A DNA stretch of 64,000 bases, from positions 7,812,001-7,876,000 of the forward strand of contig NZ_CP107780.1 in NCBI RefSeq assembly GCF_036345175.1. The letters run 5' to 3'. Positions 1-8,910 of this stretch are shown piece after piece. Under the pieces are notes generated by a model that saw nothing but the letters and a program-made list of their open reading frames with translations, searched no databases and was not told the origin of the DNA. This DNA is from Streptomyces sp. NBC_00576. Its GTDB lineage: Bacteria > Actinomycetota > Actinomycetes > Streptomycetales > Streptomycetaceae. The number at the start of each line of letters is the position of its first letter. The stretch's first letter is position 1. The position numbers were made by a program, and so were the translations under genes.

Positions 1-915
1 CAGCCGTGACCAGAGCAGGTCGTCGAAGAGGGTTGCCCCGTGCCAGGTCTGCGCGCCGATGTAGAGGGCCGGCCCGCCGAACAGCAGCAGGTTGGTGGTG
101 ATGCCGGCGTGCTCCGCCGGATGTGCGATGACACGTTCGTCGGCCACGGCAACGGCGATCAACCCGGCGACGGAGGCCATGAGGCTGATGACGCCGCTGC
201 GCCCGGCCCGCATCGGGTCCTCGGTCCTCTGGTAGTGCCGTACGACGCGCTCGGAGTGGCTGAAGAACAGCCAGAACAGCGCGACCGTGCCGGTGAGCGC
301 GACACCGCTGGTCAGCAGGGTCATCGGCTCGTACGGCGCGGTGGTGAGCGCGGTGCCGGTGGTCATGACCGTCTCGCCGAACGCGATGATCACGAACAGG
401 CGTCCGCGCTCCAGCAGGTGCCCACCGGCGAAGGTGACCTGCCGGGAGTCCAGTCTGCGGCCGGGCAGAGGATGCGCCGCCCAGGTGCCCACCAGCTCGA
501 CCAGGATCGCCGCCGCCCACCACGCCAGCCGCGCGCCGCCGTCGACCGCGGCCCCGGTCACCCACAAGGGGGTGGGGGCGACGAACCAGACCAGGACGCG
601 GCGGAAATGCTCCTGGTTGACAGGGTCGAGGCCGACCGTGAGCAGCCATACCGTCCGGCCGATGTGGATCAGCAGGAAGGTGGCGACGAAGACCCACCCG
701 GCGTCGCCGAAGGCCCGCGGGATCGCGGCGTTCATGAACAGTCCCGCGAACATGACCGCCAGCAGCATCCGCCGGGTCCGCGGGTCCTCGGCCGGGACGA
801 GGGTGACCGCCCAGGTGGTGTACGCCCACGCCGCGTAGACGGCGAGGTAGAGCACGAGCGTCTGGGCGGCGCCGGTCCACGTCGGGTTGGCGGGGTACCG
901 CGCGGGGTGCGGGTG
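1..915 (-). pseudogene. LtrA-like membrane protein, 5'-truncated fragment running off the window edge
   Basis: The minus strand, in the frame whose triplets start at position 1, encodes a continuous hydrophobic protein. It contains TWTGAAQTLVLYLAVYAAW (near 893-837) and ERGRLFVIIAFGETV (about 411-367), which match the low-temperature-requirement A (LtrA) family of multi-pass membrane proteins. The family normally begins with an acidic ELFFDLVF-type first helix. That part is missing here: homology starts at what should be the second helix, and upstream is debris of an unrelated oxidoreductase. No convincing ATG or ribosome binding site precedes it. The reading frame stays open to position 1, so the 3' end lies outside the window. 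I infer a gene that lost its start by deletion; a short product from an internal GTG cannot be excluded. Confidence 0.6.
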
Positions 916-979
916 AGGTGGTGGACAGAGAACCCGCGCGCGCCGAGCGCCCACTGCGCATGCGCACGGACCAACGCCA

Positions 980-1314
980 GGCTCCGGCGCTGCGCATCCA
1001 GTCGGGCATGCCGTGTCCGACCGCGATGTCGAGGCGGCCGGGGTGGAACTGGGCGAGAGTGGCCATTTCCATCGCGGCGAAGGTGACGTTTCGGGCCGCG
1101 GCGGGCAGCAGTCCGAGTCCGACACGGATCCGGCGGGTGCGGGCCAGCACAGTGGCGCCTGGACGAGCCCTCCGCGGTAACTGAGGTCTTCGACGACCCA
1201 CAGTTCGCCGAAACCGTAGTCGTCCGCTTCCTGCGCGAACGCGATGAGGTCGGCCTGGGGGATGTCGCGGGGGAGGAGGACGCCGATCGTGCCGAACGCT
1301 TCCTACGGGCTCAT
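980..1314 (-). pseudogene. Luciferase-like (LLM class) oxidoreductase, broken N-terminal remnant
   Basis: The ATG at 1314-1312 overlaps the stop of the upstream transporter as ATGA, a normal coupled start. Codon 4 is an amber stop (TAG, 1305-1303). Beyond it the frame encodes FGTIGVLLPRD and FGELWVVEDLSYRGG, typical of LLM-class F420/flavin-dependent oxidoreductases. Near 1157-1160 one base appears to be missing, and homology continues in the next frame with TRRIRVGLGLLPAAARN and HPGRLDIAVGHGMPDWMR. Homology ends near position 980, about one third into the usual 290-residue family length, where the LtrA fragment begins. It is thus damaged three ways: stop, frameshift and truncation. An intact relative lies at 60002-60874. 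Family identification is firm; the inactivating changes are read directly from the sequence. Confidence 0.75.
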
Positions 1315-2588
1315 GAGCGGTCTCTTTGGTGTTGCCCCGCGGGATCGGTGCTGGGCGGCGTGCGCGGGGCCGCGTCCACCGCGGTGGGCGTGCGGTCACG
1401 GGTGTCGGCGGCGGGAGCGATGAGGATGGCGGAGGCGACGAACACCAGAACCACCACCATTGCCGAGCGCAGCCCGTAGTGGTCGCCCAGGAACCCGAGG
1501 GCCGGTGGCCCCACGAGGAAGGCGACGTAGCCGATGATGGCGACCAGTGAGACGCGGGCGGTCTGGTCGGGGCCCGAGTCACCCGCTGCCGACAGGGCCA
1601 CCGGGAAACCGAGGGATGCCCCAAGTCCCCAGAAGAGTACGGCTGTTGCGGCTACCGCAGCATTGTCGGAGAAGATGACCAGGAGGAGTCCGACGGCACC
1701 GGAGACGGCGCTCGCGCGCACGACAGCGGGCCGCCCGAAACGACTGAGGAAGAACCCGCCGCTGAAGCGTCCCAGCGTCATCGCCGCCGCGAACCCCACG
1801 AAGACGAGCGAGCCCATCGCGGCGTCAAGGCCGTGGCCGTCGACCATGAGCAGCGGCAGCCAGTCGTTGGCGGCGCCCTCGGCCAGCGCCATGGCCAGCA
1901 CGATGGCACCGATCAACAGCAGCTTCCGGTCCTTCCACACCTGAGGCCCGGACCGTTGCGCCGGACCGGGACCGGGACCGGGACCCGGACCCGGTGTCGA
2001 CGGCGCGGCGCTGATGCCGGTACCCGCGGGAACGGCACGCAGGACGTGGACCAGAATCCCCGTAGCGACCAGGGCGACCACCGCCATATGCCAGGGGACG
2101 GGGATCGCGGCGGCGGTGGCCGCCATTCCGGCCGAACCCCCGATGACCGTGCCCAGGCTGAAGCAGCCGTGCAGGGTGGGCAGCACCACGGTCCCGGTGA
2201 TGCGCTCCACATCGGCGCCGTCCACGTTGATCGCCACCTCGCCCCCGCCCATGCCCGCGCCGAACAGGGACAGTCCCGCGGCGACCAGGGGTGCCGACCG
2301 CACGGCGCTGCCCGCACCGATGACGACCGTGCCCGCGATGATCAGGAGAGTGCCGAGCGCGATGACCGGCCGGGTGCCGAACCGGGACACGAAACGGCCG
2401 GAACACAGGATGCCGATCATGGAACCCACGGACAGGCCGAACAGGATCAGCCCCATCTGCCCGGTGGACAAGCCCAGTTGATCACGGACATCCGGGGTGC
2501 GCGTGACCCAGGACGACAGGGCGATGCCCGGCAGAAAGAACAAGAGGAACAAAGCCCGACGGCGTCGGCCTACGGCGCGGTCTGTCAA
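1311..2588 (-). CDS. MFS transporter
   Basis: A 425-residue major facilitator protein with about 12 predicted membrane helices. The N-terminus has a basic RRRR stretch followed by LFLLFFLPGIALSSW, and the first cytoplasmic loop carries the MFS-like GRFVSRFGTRPV signature. The closest type I recognise is the YbjJ-like drug/sugar MFS group; the substrate cannot be read from sequence. The central loop (about residues 200-211) is a Gly-Pro repeat encoded by a hexanucleotide tandem repeat. The start is TTG, chosen because GTGGAG sits 7-8 bases upstream and no in-frame ATG precedes it. It is divergent from a TetR regulator, with a perfect inverted repeat about 50 bases upstream, so TetR control is likely. 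Its stop overlaps the start of the broken oxidoreductase gene. Confidence 0.85.
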   Translation of the reverse strand: MTDRAVGRRRRALFLLFFLPGIALSSWVTRTPDVRDQLGLSTGQMGLILFGLSVGSMIGILCSGRFVSRFGTRPVIALGTLLIIAGTVVIGAGSAVRSAPLVAAGLSLFGAGMGGGEVAINVDGADVERITGTVVLPTLHGCFSLGTVIGGSAGMAATAAAIPVPWHMAVVALVATGILVHVLRAVPAGTGISAAPSTPGPGPGPGPGPAQRSGPQVWKDRKLLLIGAIVLAMALAEGAANDWLPLLMVDGHGLDAAMGSLVFVGFAAAMTLGRFSGGFFLSRFGRPAVVRASAVSGAVGLLLVIFSDNAAVAATAVLFWGLGASLGFPVALSAAGDSGPDQTARVSLVAIIGYVAFLVGPPALGFLGDHYGLRSAMVVVLVFVASAILIAPAADTRDRTPTAVDAAPRTPPSTDPAGQHQRDRS

Positions 2589-2638
2589 AGGGAAGCTCCA
2601 CTGTGTTCTTGGCAGTCATGTGCGCGGCGCCCGATCCC

Positions 2639-2660
2639 GGCCGGTACCTGTGTACCGGCC
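2639..2660. promoter_or_regulatory. Inverted repeat, candidate TetR operator
   Basis: GGCCGGTAC and GTACCGGCC are perfect 9-base arms around a 4-base spacer. The site lies between the divergent MFS gene (start 2588) and TetR gene (start 2836), where a TetR dimer would be expected to bind. The stretch 2700-2770 is unusually AT-rich for this genome and may hold the promoters. Confidence 0.5.
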
Positions 2661-2835
2661 GTCTGGGACGCTAGGGGAACGGACATGTCGACCGATGCGT
2701 CAACCTCTATCAGTTTCATTAAAGTATCAGCTAATTCCCAAATGGAAACATTGAAGAATCAATTAATGGCATACCCGTAGCGTTCACGTATCCTCTGCAA
2801 GGGACCAGGAGTGAACGACGAGACGGGAGACAGAC

Positions 2836-3414
2836 ATGGGCCGAGCACTGCGGGCAGATGCCGAGCGCAGTGTGCGCGCGATTCTGGAGGCGGCCGAGCG
2901 GGTCCTCGCCCAGGATGCCGGCGCCTCCATGGAGCAGATCGCCGAGGCGGCCGGGCTGACCAGGATCACGGTGCACCGCCGGTTCGCGAACCGGCAGGCG
3001 CTGTTGGAGGCGCTGGCCGTCTCCGCGAAGCAGCAGCTCATCGACGCCATTGAGGAAGCCCGGCCCGATGCCGCTCCCGCGCTGGTGGCGCTGTACCGGG
3101 TGACCGTGAACGTGATGCGGGTCAAGAACACCTGGCGCTACACCCTCAGCCACGCCACGGCCCACACCGTCGCCGCAGCCGCACTCTGGGCGGAGATCGA
3201 CGCCCGCACCGTCGAACTCCTGAACCGGGCACAGCGCGAGGGGCTTCTCGCCCCGGACGCGGACCTGGAGTGGACGCGGCAGGTGTACTACGCCCTCCTC
3301 AGCGAAGCCCTCAACAGGCCCGGCGCGGATCAGGACCCTGCCGCACAGGACCCGGACGAACAGGCCACACTCGTCATCGACACACTCCTGCACGGCGCGG
3401 GGCCGCGCGGCTGA
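2836..3414 (+). CDS. TetR/AcrR family transcriptional regulator
   Basis: A 192-residue protein with an N-terminal TetR helix-turn-helix (about residues 15-60): AILEAAERVL, then ASMEQIAEAAGLTRITVHRRF, then NRQALLEALA. The C-terminal helical domain would bind a ligand and dimerise. Its gene is divergent from the MFS transporter, the common arrangement for a repressor of an efflux pump. The start ATG follows a GGGAGACAGAC ribosome site. The inverted repeat at 2639-2660 is the likely operator. The inducer is unknown. Confidence 0.9.
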   Translation: MGRALRADAERSVRAILEAAERVLAQDAGASMEQIAEAAGLTRITVHRRFANRQALLEALAVSAKQQLIDAIEEARPDAAPALVALYRVTVNVMRVKNTWRYTLSHATAHTVAAAALWAEIDARTVELLNRAQREGLLAPDADLEWTRQVYYALLSEALNRPGADQDPAAQDPDEQATLVIDTLLHGAGPRG

Positions 3415-3846
3415 GCCGCAACTGCTCGGCAGAACGCCGGATCCGCCGATCGGCTGCCGCCGCCGAATCCTGTCAGCGGTACTCATGCCGGTACTCATGC
3501 CTGGTGGCACTGCTCGACCTGGACCGCCGCGCTTCAGTGCGCTGGAAGCGGAATCCGCTGCGGGCTGGTTCCGTGGTGACGTGCTCGACGGCTGCCTCAC
3601 CGGAACCGGACTCATCCCGGTCCCACGACGACGACATCACGCATTCAAGGTCAGCAGAGCGGGCCCCGGTCGGCATCGACGTCGCGGAGACAGCGGTGGC
3701 GAGGACGACGCCGGCGGTTCTGGACCGGCGTCGGGTTACGGGTGAGGTGATGTGCATGACGTTCCACTTGCGGCCGGGGGCCGGGCTGCGGGGCTGGGTA
3801 GCCGGGGTAGCCGGGGTGGCCGTGGGGGCCGTGGGGGCCGTGGGGG
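3415..3846. other. Intergenic stretch without a supported gene
   Basis: No reading frame here has convincing protein features. A minus-strand frame (3757-3473) starts with a signal-peptide-like segment followed by DLECVMSSS, faintly like the start of secreted actinobacterial proteins, but the rest does not look coding; it may be a decayed gene. Near 3798-3850 there are short tandem repeats (GTAGCCGGG, then GCCGTGGGG units). Confidence 0.4.
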
Positions 3847-4521
3847 CTACGGGGTGAATTCCTGCTCGAGCTTGTCGACCGTTCCGTCCGCGCCGGCGTG
3901 GTACTTGAAGACCAGGCCGGAGTTGGGATGAGTCTCCAGCCAGTCGAGAAGTTCCTGCACGCCGATGTGCTGGTTCTCGCTGCTTTCGGTGATCGGGTTG
4001 GTGGCGGTGATGTAAGCGGCCTGGTCGAGCGGCAGGTCGTACTCCTTGCCGGTCGTCTCGAACGCCGGGCCGTCGGCGTCGGGGTCGGGGCAGCCCCAGG
4101 CGCCGGCCTTCACGATCAGGTTGAGGCTGCCGCCTTCGGGGGTGTAGCGGTACACCGCGACCTCGTCCGGTGAGATCGGCATCTTGTGGTCGCAGCCCGG
4201 TGTTGCGGCGGAGTCCGCGCCGGAGTCCGCGGCGGGCGACGATGCAGCCGATGTCTTGGCGGCCGCCTGGGCTGTGGGGGTTGCGGGGGGCGTCGGGGTG
4301 GACTCCGCCGGTGGGGCCGTTGTCGCCGTGCTGGGGTCGGCGGAAGGTGCGGCGGTACCGGTTGCCTTGTCCTGCGTCTTCTGCGTCTCCTGCGTCGCGG
4401 TGTTCTTCGCGGAGCCACCGCAGCCGGTCAGCGCTGCTGTGCCGAGCGCCGTGAGCAGGACCGCCGCGACCGCCGCGCGATGTCCCGGTCTGCTACGGCT
4501 CGTTGAGTGTTCGTAGGCCAT
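3847..4521 (-). CDS. Secreted lipoprotein of unknown function
   Basis: A 224-residue predicted lipoprotein. The signal peptide ends in the lipobox LTGC with the lipidated cysteine at residue 34. A Thr/Ala/Pro/Ser-rich spacer of about 75 residues follows, then a compact C-terminal domain of about 110 residues beginning near GCDHKMPISPDEVAVYRY. The ATG at 4521 is chosen because GGGGAGGAC lies just upstream; a longer frame to 4788 lacks such a site. The folded domain is not one I can name; the long low-complexity spacer suggests it is held away from the membrane across the cell wall. It stands alone, with no obvious operon partner. Confidence 0.75.
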   Translation of the reverse strand: MAYEHSTSRSRPGHRAAVAAVLLTALGTAALTGCGGSAKNTATQETQKTQDKATGTAAPSADPSTATTAPPAESTPTPPATPTAQAAAKTSAASSPAADSGADSAATPGCDHKMPISPDEVAVYRYTPEGGSLNLIVKAGAWGCPDPDADGPAFETTGKEYDLPLDQAAYITATNPITESSENQHIGVQELLDWLETHPNSGLVFKYHAGADGTVDKLEQEFTP

Positions 4522-5033
4522 GGGTCCTCCCCTGTCAGGGACGGCCTCGGTGGCCGATCCTCTTGGTGATCCGTTGGCGAACGTAGCAGCGGGAGTCGCT
4601 GTGCCAGGATTTGCGGTCGTTCCGTCATATTTCCGGGACACAGCTGTTGCACAGGGGCGGCGAAGGTCCGGCGAAGGTCCCGGTAGGGCGGTGGCGGACG
4701 AAAGACCAGGGGATTTCCCTAGGGGAACCACCGCGGTCCAACCGAAGCCTGTTCGAGAACTGACCCGTTCCGTCTTCCGTCGCCACACAGGGCATCGCCA
4801 CGGAACGTGTTTCCGGCTGCGTCAGGGGTCGGCAACTGGGTTCTCGCCACCATCTGGTCCCGCTTCTTCCAGCGAGGCCCGCTCGAATGGCTGATGGGCA
4901 GGGCGACCGGGATCGCCCGGCGCGTTCAATGAGACGCATCCGGCGAAGCGCAACCTCGCCAACCGCAGGAGGCGCGATTCCCGCAGTGGCCGACCACCGA
5001 CGAGCGGCCTCGATCATGACGGCGTGCGAATGA
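4522..5033. other. Intergenic stretch, nothing recognised
   Basis: This holds the upstream region of the lipoprotein gene. I see no reading frame with credible protein features, no RNA gene and no strong repeat before the terminator that starts at 5034. Confidence 0.5.
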
Positions 5034-5072
5034 ATCGGCGGGCGGACCGGAGAATCCGGTCCGCCCGCCGAT
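5034..5072 (-). terminator. Strong hairpin terminator after the alpha-galactosidase gene
   Basis: A perfect 18-base-pair stem (5034-5051 with 5055-5072) closes a GAA loop. It lies about 40 bases past the stop of the minus-strand gene. Between them, at 5091-5117, the 8-base unit CAGTCCGT is repeated about 3.4 times. Confidence 0.8.
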
Positions 5073-5113
5073 CGGGACGGAGTGTGGCGTCAGTCCGTCA
5101 GTCCGTCAGTCCG

Positions 5114-7210
5114 TCAGTTGAGCGTCCACTTCTGGTTGGTCCCGCTGTTGCACGTCCACAGGTCGATCTTGGTCCCGTTGGCGGTGCCGTTGCTGACGGC
5201 GTCGAGGCAGAGGCCGGACTGGTTGTTGGTGATGGTGCCGTTGGAGTTGACGGTCCACTTCTGGTTGGTGCCGCCGGTGCAGTCCCAGATGATGACCTTC
5301 GTGCCGTTGGTCGTGCCGTTGTTGTCGGCGTCGAGGCACTTGTTGCCGTAGACCACGAGTTCGCCGCGCGACGTGGACGTGAAGGTCTGGTTGTGTCCGC
5401 CGAAGCAGTCCCAGAGGGCGGGCTGGGTGCCGTTGGTGATCGAGTTCTTGGCGATGTCGAGGCAGCGGTTGGAGCCGGTCCCGATGATCTCGTTGCCGTC
5501 GGTGCCCGCGATGCCCTGAAGGAAGACGGCGTCGAGGTTGGGCGACCAGCCGCCGCTGTTGGAGAACTTCATGGTGTTGGAGCCCTTGGCCATACCGACC
5601 AGCACGGAGACGGTGCCGGGAGTGGTCCAGGAGCCGGTCGGCGGGAACGAGACCACCGTGGGCTGCTGGCCGTTGACCTGCAGCGTCGCCGTACGGGCGG
5701 TGGTGTCGCCGTTGACGTAGGCGATGGTGGCGAGCTTCACGCCGGAGGCCGGGGCGCTGACGCCGTTGAACGTCAGGGTGTTGGCGGAGCCGTTGCCGAC
5801 CCAGTCGACCCGCGAGCCGCCCGAACAGTTCGCGCAGGCGGTGGTGGCGGCGCTACCGGCCAGGGTGTTGGACGAGGACTCCGCCTCGTAGGTGGTGCCG
5901 GAGGCCTCGGTGCCGGAGACGGTGAGCAGCACCGCTTCGCCCGCCGGGACGCTGGTGGTGTAGCTCGTCGCGGAGCTGCCCGCGTTCGTCGCCGTCCATA
6001 CGTCGCGTACGGAGGCGGCGGCAGTGGTCAGGCCCAGGTCTGCCCAGCGGGCGGTGACGGGGGCGGCGGAGGAGGTGCGGTTGAGCAGCAGCACGGCACG
6101 CTTGCCGGTGCCCGACAGGACCTTGCTGTAGACCTGCAGGCCCTTCGTGTCCTCGGCGACCTTGACGCCCTGGAGGCCGCGGGCGTCCTGGTCGATGGCG
6201 ATGACCTCGGAGTTCTTGAGGATCGACGCGGTGGTGGAGCTCATGGTGGCGAGGTTGTTGCCGGCCAGCAGCGGGGCGCCGGAGATCGCCCACAGGCTCA
6301 TGTGCGTGCGGTTCTGGGCGGCGGAGAAGCCGTTTATACCGACCATCAGCATGTCGGGGTCGTTGTAGTACCCGGTGTGCTGGGACGAGGGGTGCAGCGT
6401 CTTGTCGAAGTTGGTCAGCATGTTGGCCGCGGACGGGCTGTTGCCCCAGAAGAGGATGTCGGTGCTGGTGCGCCACATCGGGGACGTTCCCGCGCCCCAG
6501 TTCCAGGGGTTGCCGGTGCCCCACTCGCAGAACGACAGGACCAGCTTGCGGCCGGTGATCGCGGCCGCGGCGTCGTTGGCGGCGCTGATCGCCTTGTACG
6601 TGGTCTCCTGGTCGAGGCCCTCGGCGTTGCCGCCGCACCAGTCGATCTTGACGAAGTCGTAGCCCCACTCCTGGAACGTCTGCATGTCCTGCTGGTAGTG
6701 GCCCTCACTGCCGGTGTTGGGCGCCGCGGGCCTGGTGGTGGGGAAGTAGTAGCCGCAGCCCTGCTTGCCCGCGTCCGTGTAGATGCCCGCCTTCAGGCCC
6801 TTGCTGTGGATGTAGTCGGCCATGGCCTTCATACCGCCGGGGAACAGGCTCTCGTCGGTGACGATCTTGCCGTTGCCGTCGCGGGCGCCCTGCCACCAGC
6901 CGTCGTCGATGTTGACGTACTTGTAGCCGGCGGCGGCCATGCCGGACGAGACGAGTGCGTCGGCCTGGGCCTTGATGGTGTTGTAGTCGATGCTGCTGGC
7001 GAAGCTGTTCCAGGAGGCCCAGCCCATCGGTGCCGGCGTAACCGCGACCTGGTTGGTGGTCACCGCGACCGGTTCGGTCCGGCCGAGGTCCGGCGACGGT
7101 GCCCGGCCACCGCCCATGGCCACAAGCCCGGCGAGAGCCATGCTGAGGATCAACGCCTGGACGGCGATACGTCTTGTCCAGTGGGGCGCGGCGGATTTCC
7201 CTGAAGGCAT
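5114..7210 (-). CDS. Secreted GH27 alpha-galactosidase with C-terminal ricin-type (CBM13) lectin domain
   Basis: A 698-residue exported enzyme expected to release terminal alpha-galactose from galactomannans or raffinose sugars. After the signal peptide come GH27 landmarks: PMGWASWNSF, NIDDGWW, LKAGIYTDAG, VKIDWCGG with the likely nucleophile Asp190, and YYNDPDML with the likely acid/base Asp286. A beta-sandwich and a CBM35/CBM6-like module (about 415-560) follow. The end is a ricin B trefoil with repeated NQ-W motifs (NQTFTS, NQKWTVN, NQKWTLN). The ATG at 7210 is preferred, with AGGAAAGGG upstream; a longer start at 7297 gives an odd extension. The gene is divergent from a LacI regulator, with two LacI-type operators in between. 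Confidence is high for the family, moderate for the exact substrate. Confidence 0.9.
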   Translation of the reverse strand: MPSGKSAAPHWTRRIAVQALILSMALAGLVAMGGGRAPSPDLGRTEPVAVTTNQVAVTPAPMGWASWNSFASSIDYNTIKAQADALVSSGMAAAGYKYVNIDDGWWQGARDGNGKIVTDESLFPGGMKAMADYIHSKGLKAGIYTDAGKQGCGYYFPTTRPAAPNTGSEGHYQQDMQTFQEWGYDFVKIDWCGGNAEGLDQETTYKAISAANDAAAAITGRKLVLSFCEWGTGNPWNWGAGTSPMWRTSTDILFWGNSPSAANMLTNFDKTLHPSSQHTGYYNDPDMLMVGINGFSAAQNRTHMSLWAISGAPLLAGNNLATMSSTTASILKNSEVIAIDQDARGLQGVKVAEDTKGLQVYSKVLSGTGKRAVLLLNRTSSAAPVTARWADLGLTTAAASVRDVWTATNAGSSATSYTTSVPAGEAVLLTVSGTEASGTTYEAESSSNTLAGSAATTACANCSGGSRVDWVGNGSANTLTFNGVSAPASGVKLATIAYVNGDTTARTATLQVNGQQPTVVSFPPTGSWTTPGTVSVLVGMAKGSNTMKFSNSGGWSPNLDAVFLQGIAGTDGNEIIGTGSNRCLDIAKNSITNGTQPALWDCFGGHNQTFTSTSRGELVVYGNKCLDADNNGTTNGTKVIIWDCTGGTNQKWTVNSNGTITNNQSGLCLDAVSNGTANGTKIDLWTCNSGTNQKWTLN

Positions 7211-7388
7211 GGAACCAACCCTTTCCTGATGCGAATGGACGACAGCAGATGCAGCAGCAGATGCGGACTTGTGGGCATGCACCTGCCTCAGGCGCATGCC
7301 AAGAGGCGAACAGATGAGGCAGTTCGGCCATCAGGCCGGACGGGGCAGGTGTTGGCCGGTGACGCAGAGGCGCTCACTACGGCCGGGA

Positions 7389-7404
7389 AATGTTACCGTT
7401 CACA
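7389..7404. promoter_or_regulatory. LacI-type operator 1 of an inverted pair
   Basis: TGTTACCGTTCACA fits the TGTNANCGNTNACA shape of LacI/GalR operators with a central CG. The same sequence, inverted, occurs at 7457-7472. It lies between the divergent GH27 and LacI genes. Confidence 0.6.
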
Positions 7405-7456
7405 TTTTTTTGCTCCCCGACATTCAGTGTTAACGCGTCAGTGACGCAGGGAGCAG

Positions 7457-7472
7457 TGTGAACGGTAACATT
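7457..7472. promoter_or_regulatory. LacI-type operator 2 of an inverted pair
   Basis: TGTGAACGGTAACATT is the exact reverse complement of the site at 7389-7404, about 50 bases away. Two sites on one intergenic stretch would allow cooperative binding or looping by the neighbouring LacI protein (inference). Confidence 0.6.
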
Positions 7473-7747
7473 CGGCCCTCGCAATACTCCGCGTGGAAAT
7501 TTCTCTTGATATCCCGTCAGGTGACGGTGATCGGGTTGGCCGAAGAAGATCAGCACCGCTGCGGGTACGGTATGGCCGTCGATCCTGCTGACCGTCTCCT
7601 CGTCCACGCACAGGGTGAAGGTGCTCGACCCCTTCGACCAGGTCCGGTTCGGCCGACCGCCCCTGATGGAGGCCGCGGACAAGGGGAACGCCTGGTCCAA
7701 CGCCGCCGTCACCGCCCAGCCAGTACCGACGAGGAGCCGTCCCCGCC

Positions 7748-8821
7748 ATGCAGGAAGCGACCCCCGCCCCCCGCTCCGGAGAGGGACCGCGGGCTCCGAA
7801 GACCGTCAGCATCCGGGACGTCGCCAGGGAAGCGGGCGTGTCCCACCAGACCGTCTCCCGGGTCGTCAACGGTCACCCCAAGGTCAAGGCGTCGACCCGG
7901 GCCCGTGTTCTGGACGTCATCGCCGAGCTGGGCTACACGCCCAACCGGATGGCCCGGGCACTGGCCGGCGGTGCGGTGCGCTCGGTGACCGTGCTGACCT
8001 CCGACACCTCCTTGTACGGTGCCTCGACGACTCTGAAGGGCATCGAGGAGGCGGCGAGGGCGGCCGACTTCACGGTCCAGATCAGCGTGCTCGACACCGG
8101 CTCGGCCCAGCAGCCAGCGGATGTCGCGGCCCGGGTCAGCAGGCCGGGGGAGGCGGTGCTGGTGATCGCCTTCGACGCACCGGGCGTACGGGCATGGCAG
8201 GCACTGCCCGCCGGGTTCCCGGCAGCGGCGGCGGTGGAACGGCCCGAGGACGGCCGCCCCGGCGACCGGCCCCAGCTCTGGCTGGACGACCGGGCCGCCG
8301 CCGCTCAGGCCACCCGCTATCTCCTGGGCCTCGGCCACGAGACCGTGCACTACCTGGCGATCCCATCCTCCACCACCCGCATCGGCCAGCGCACCGAAGG
8401 CTGGCGCGACGGCCTGCGGGCGGCCGGCAAACCACTGCCGGAACCGCTCGACGCCGGCTGGAGCCCTCGCTCCGGCTACCTCGCCGCCCGCTCGCTGCTG
8501 GTCGACCCGTCGGTCACGGCCGTGCTCTGCGGCAATGACGACCTGGCACTCGGCGTACTCCGCGCGGCCAGGGAGACAGGCCGTGACGTGCCGGGCGACC
8601 TGAGTGTGGTGGGCTTCGACGACGCCCCCCATTCCGCCTACGCACACCCCGCCCTGACCACCGTCCGCCTCGACTTCGAAGGCCTCGGCCGGGGCTGCTT
8701 CGGCCTGCTCCACCGGCTCCTCGAACCCGATACCGCCCCGGCCCTGCCTCTGTGGGCCGAGCCGGAGCTGATCGTGCGGGAGAGCAGCGGCCCGGCCCCA
8801 TTGCGGCGCGACCGGCCCTGA
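7748..8821 (+). CDS. LacI family transcriptional regulator
   Basis: A 357-residue repressor-type protein. The N-terminal helix-turn-helix (about residues 20-70) reads VSIRDVAREAGVSHQTVSRV, followed by a hinge helix region NRMARALAGG. The periplasmic-binding-protein-like sugar domain spans about 80-345, with the usual VLCGNDDLALGVLRAA and LSVVGFDDAPHS motifs. It is divergent from the GH27 alpha-galactosidase, and the paired operators at 7389-7472 lie between them. It probably represses the enzyme gene until a galactoside is present (inference). The start ATG is 12 bases after GAGGAG, slightly long spacing. Confidence 0.9.
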   Translation: MQEATPAPRSGEGPRAPKTVSIRDVAREAGVSHQTVSRVVNGHPKVKASTRARVLDVIAELGYTPNRMARALAGGAVRSVTVLTSDTSLYGASTTLKGIEEAARAADFTVQISVLDTGSAQQPADVAARVSRPGEAVLVIAFDAPGVRAWQALPAGFPAAAAVERPEDGRPGDRPQLWLDDRAAAAQATRYLLGLGHETVHYLAIPSSTTRIGQRTEGWRDGLRAAGKPLPEPLDAGWSPRSGYLAARSLLVDPSVTAVLCGNDDLALGVLRAARETGRDVPGDLSVVGFDDAPHSAYAHPALTTVRLDFEGLGRGCFGLLHRLLEPDTAPALPLWAEPELIVRESSGPAPLRRDRP

Positions 8822-8910
8822 GGCTGCACTCCTCGGCCGGCCGCAGGCGGCGGGGGAAACGGCCCTGAGGGATCACTCGAACCGGCTGCTGCGACGCCTG
8901 CGCGACGCGC

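Noticed and set aside
3473..3757. Minus-strand frame with a signal-peptide-like start
   Set aside because: Only the first 45 residues look plausible; the rest is not protein-like and no ribosome site stands out. Noted only as a possible decayed gene.
5024..7204. Long plus-strand open frame opposite the alpha-galactosidase gene
   Set aside because: It is the antisense shadow of a GH27 gene with all catalytic motifs; its own translation is low-complexity Gly/Val/Arg.
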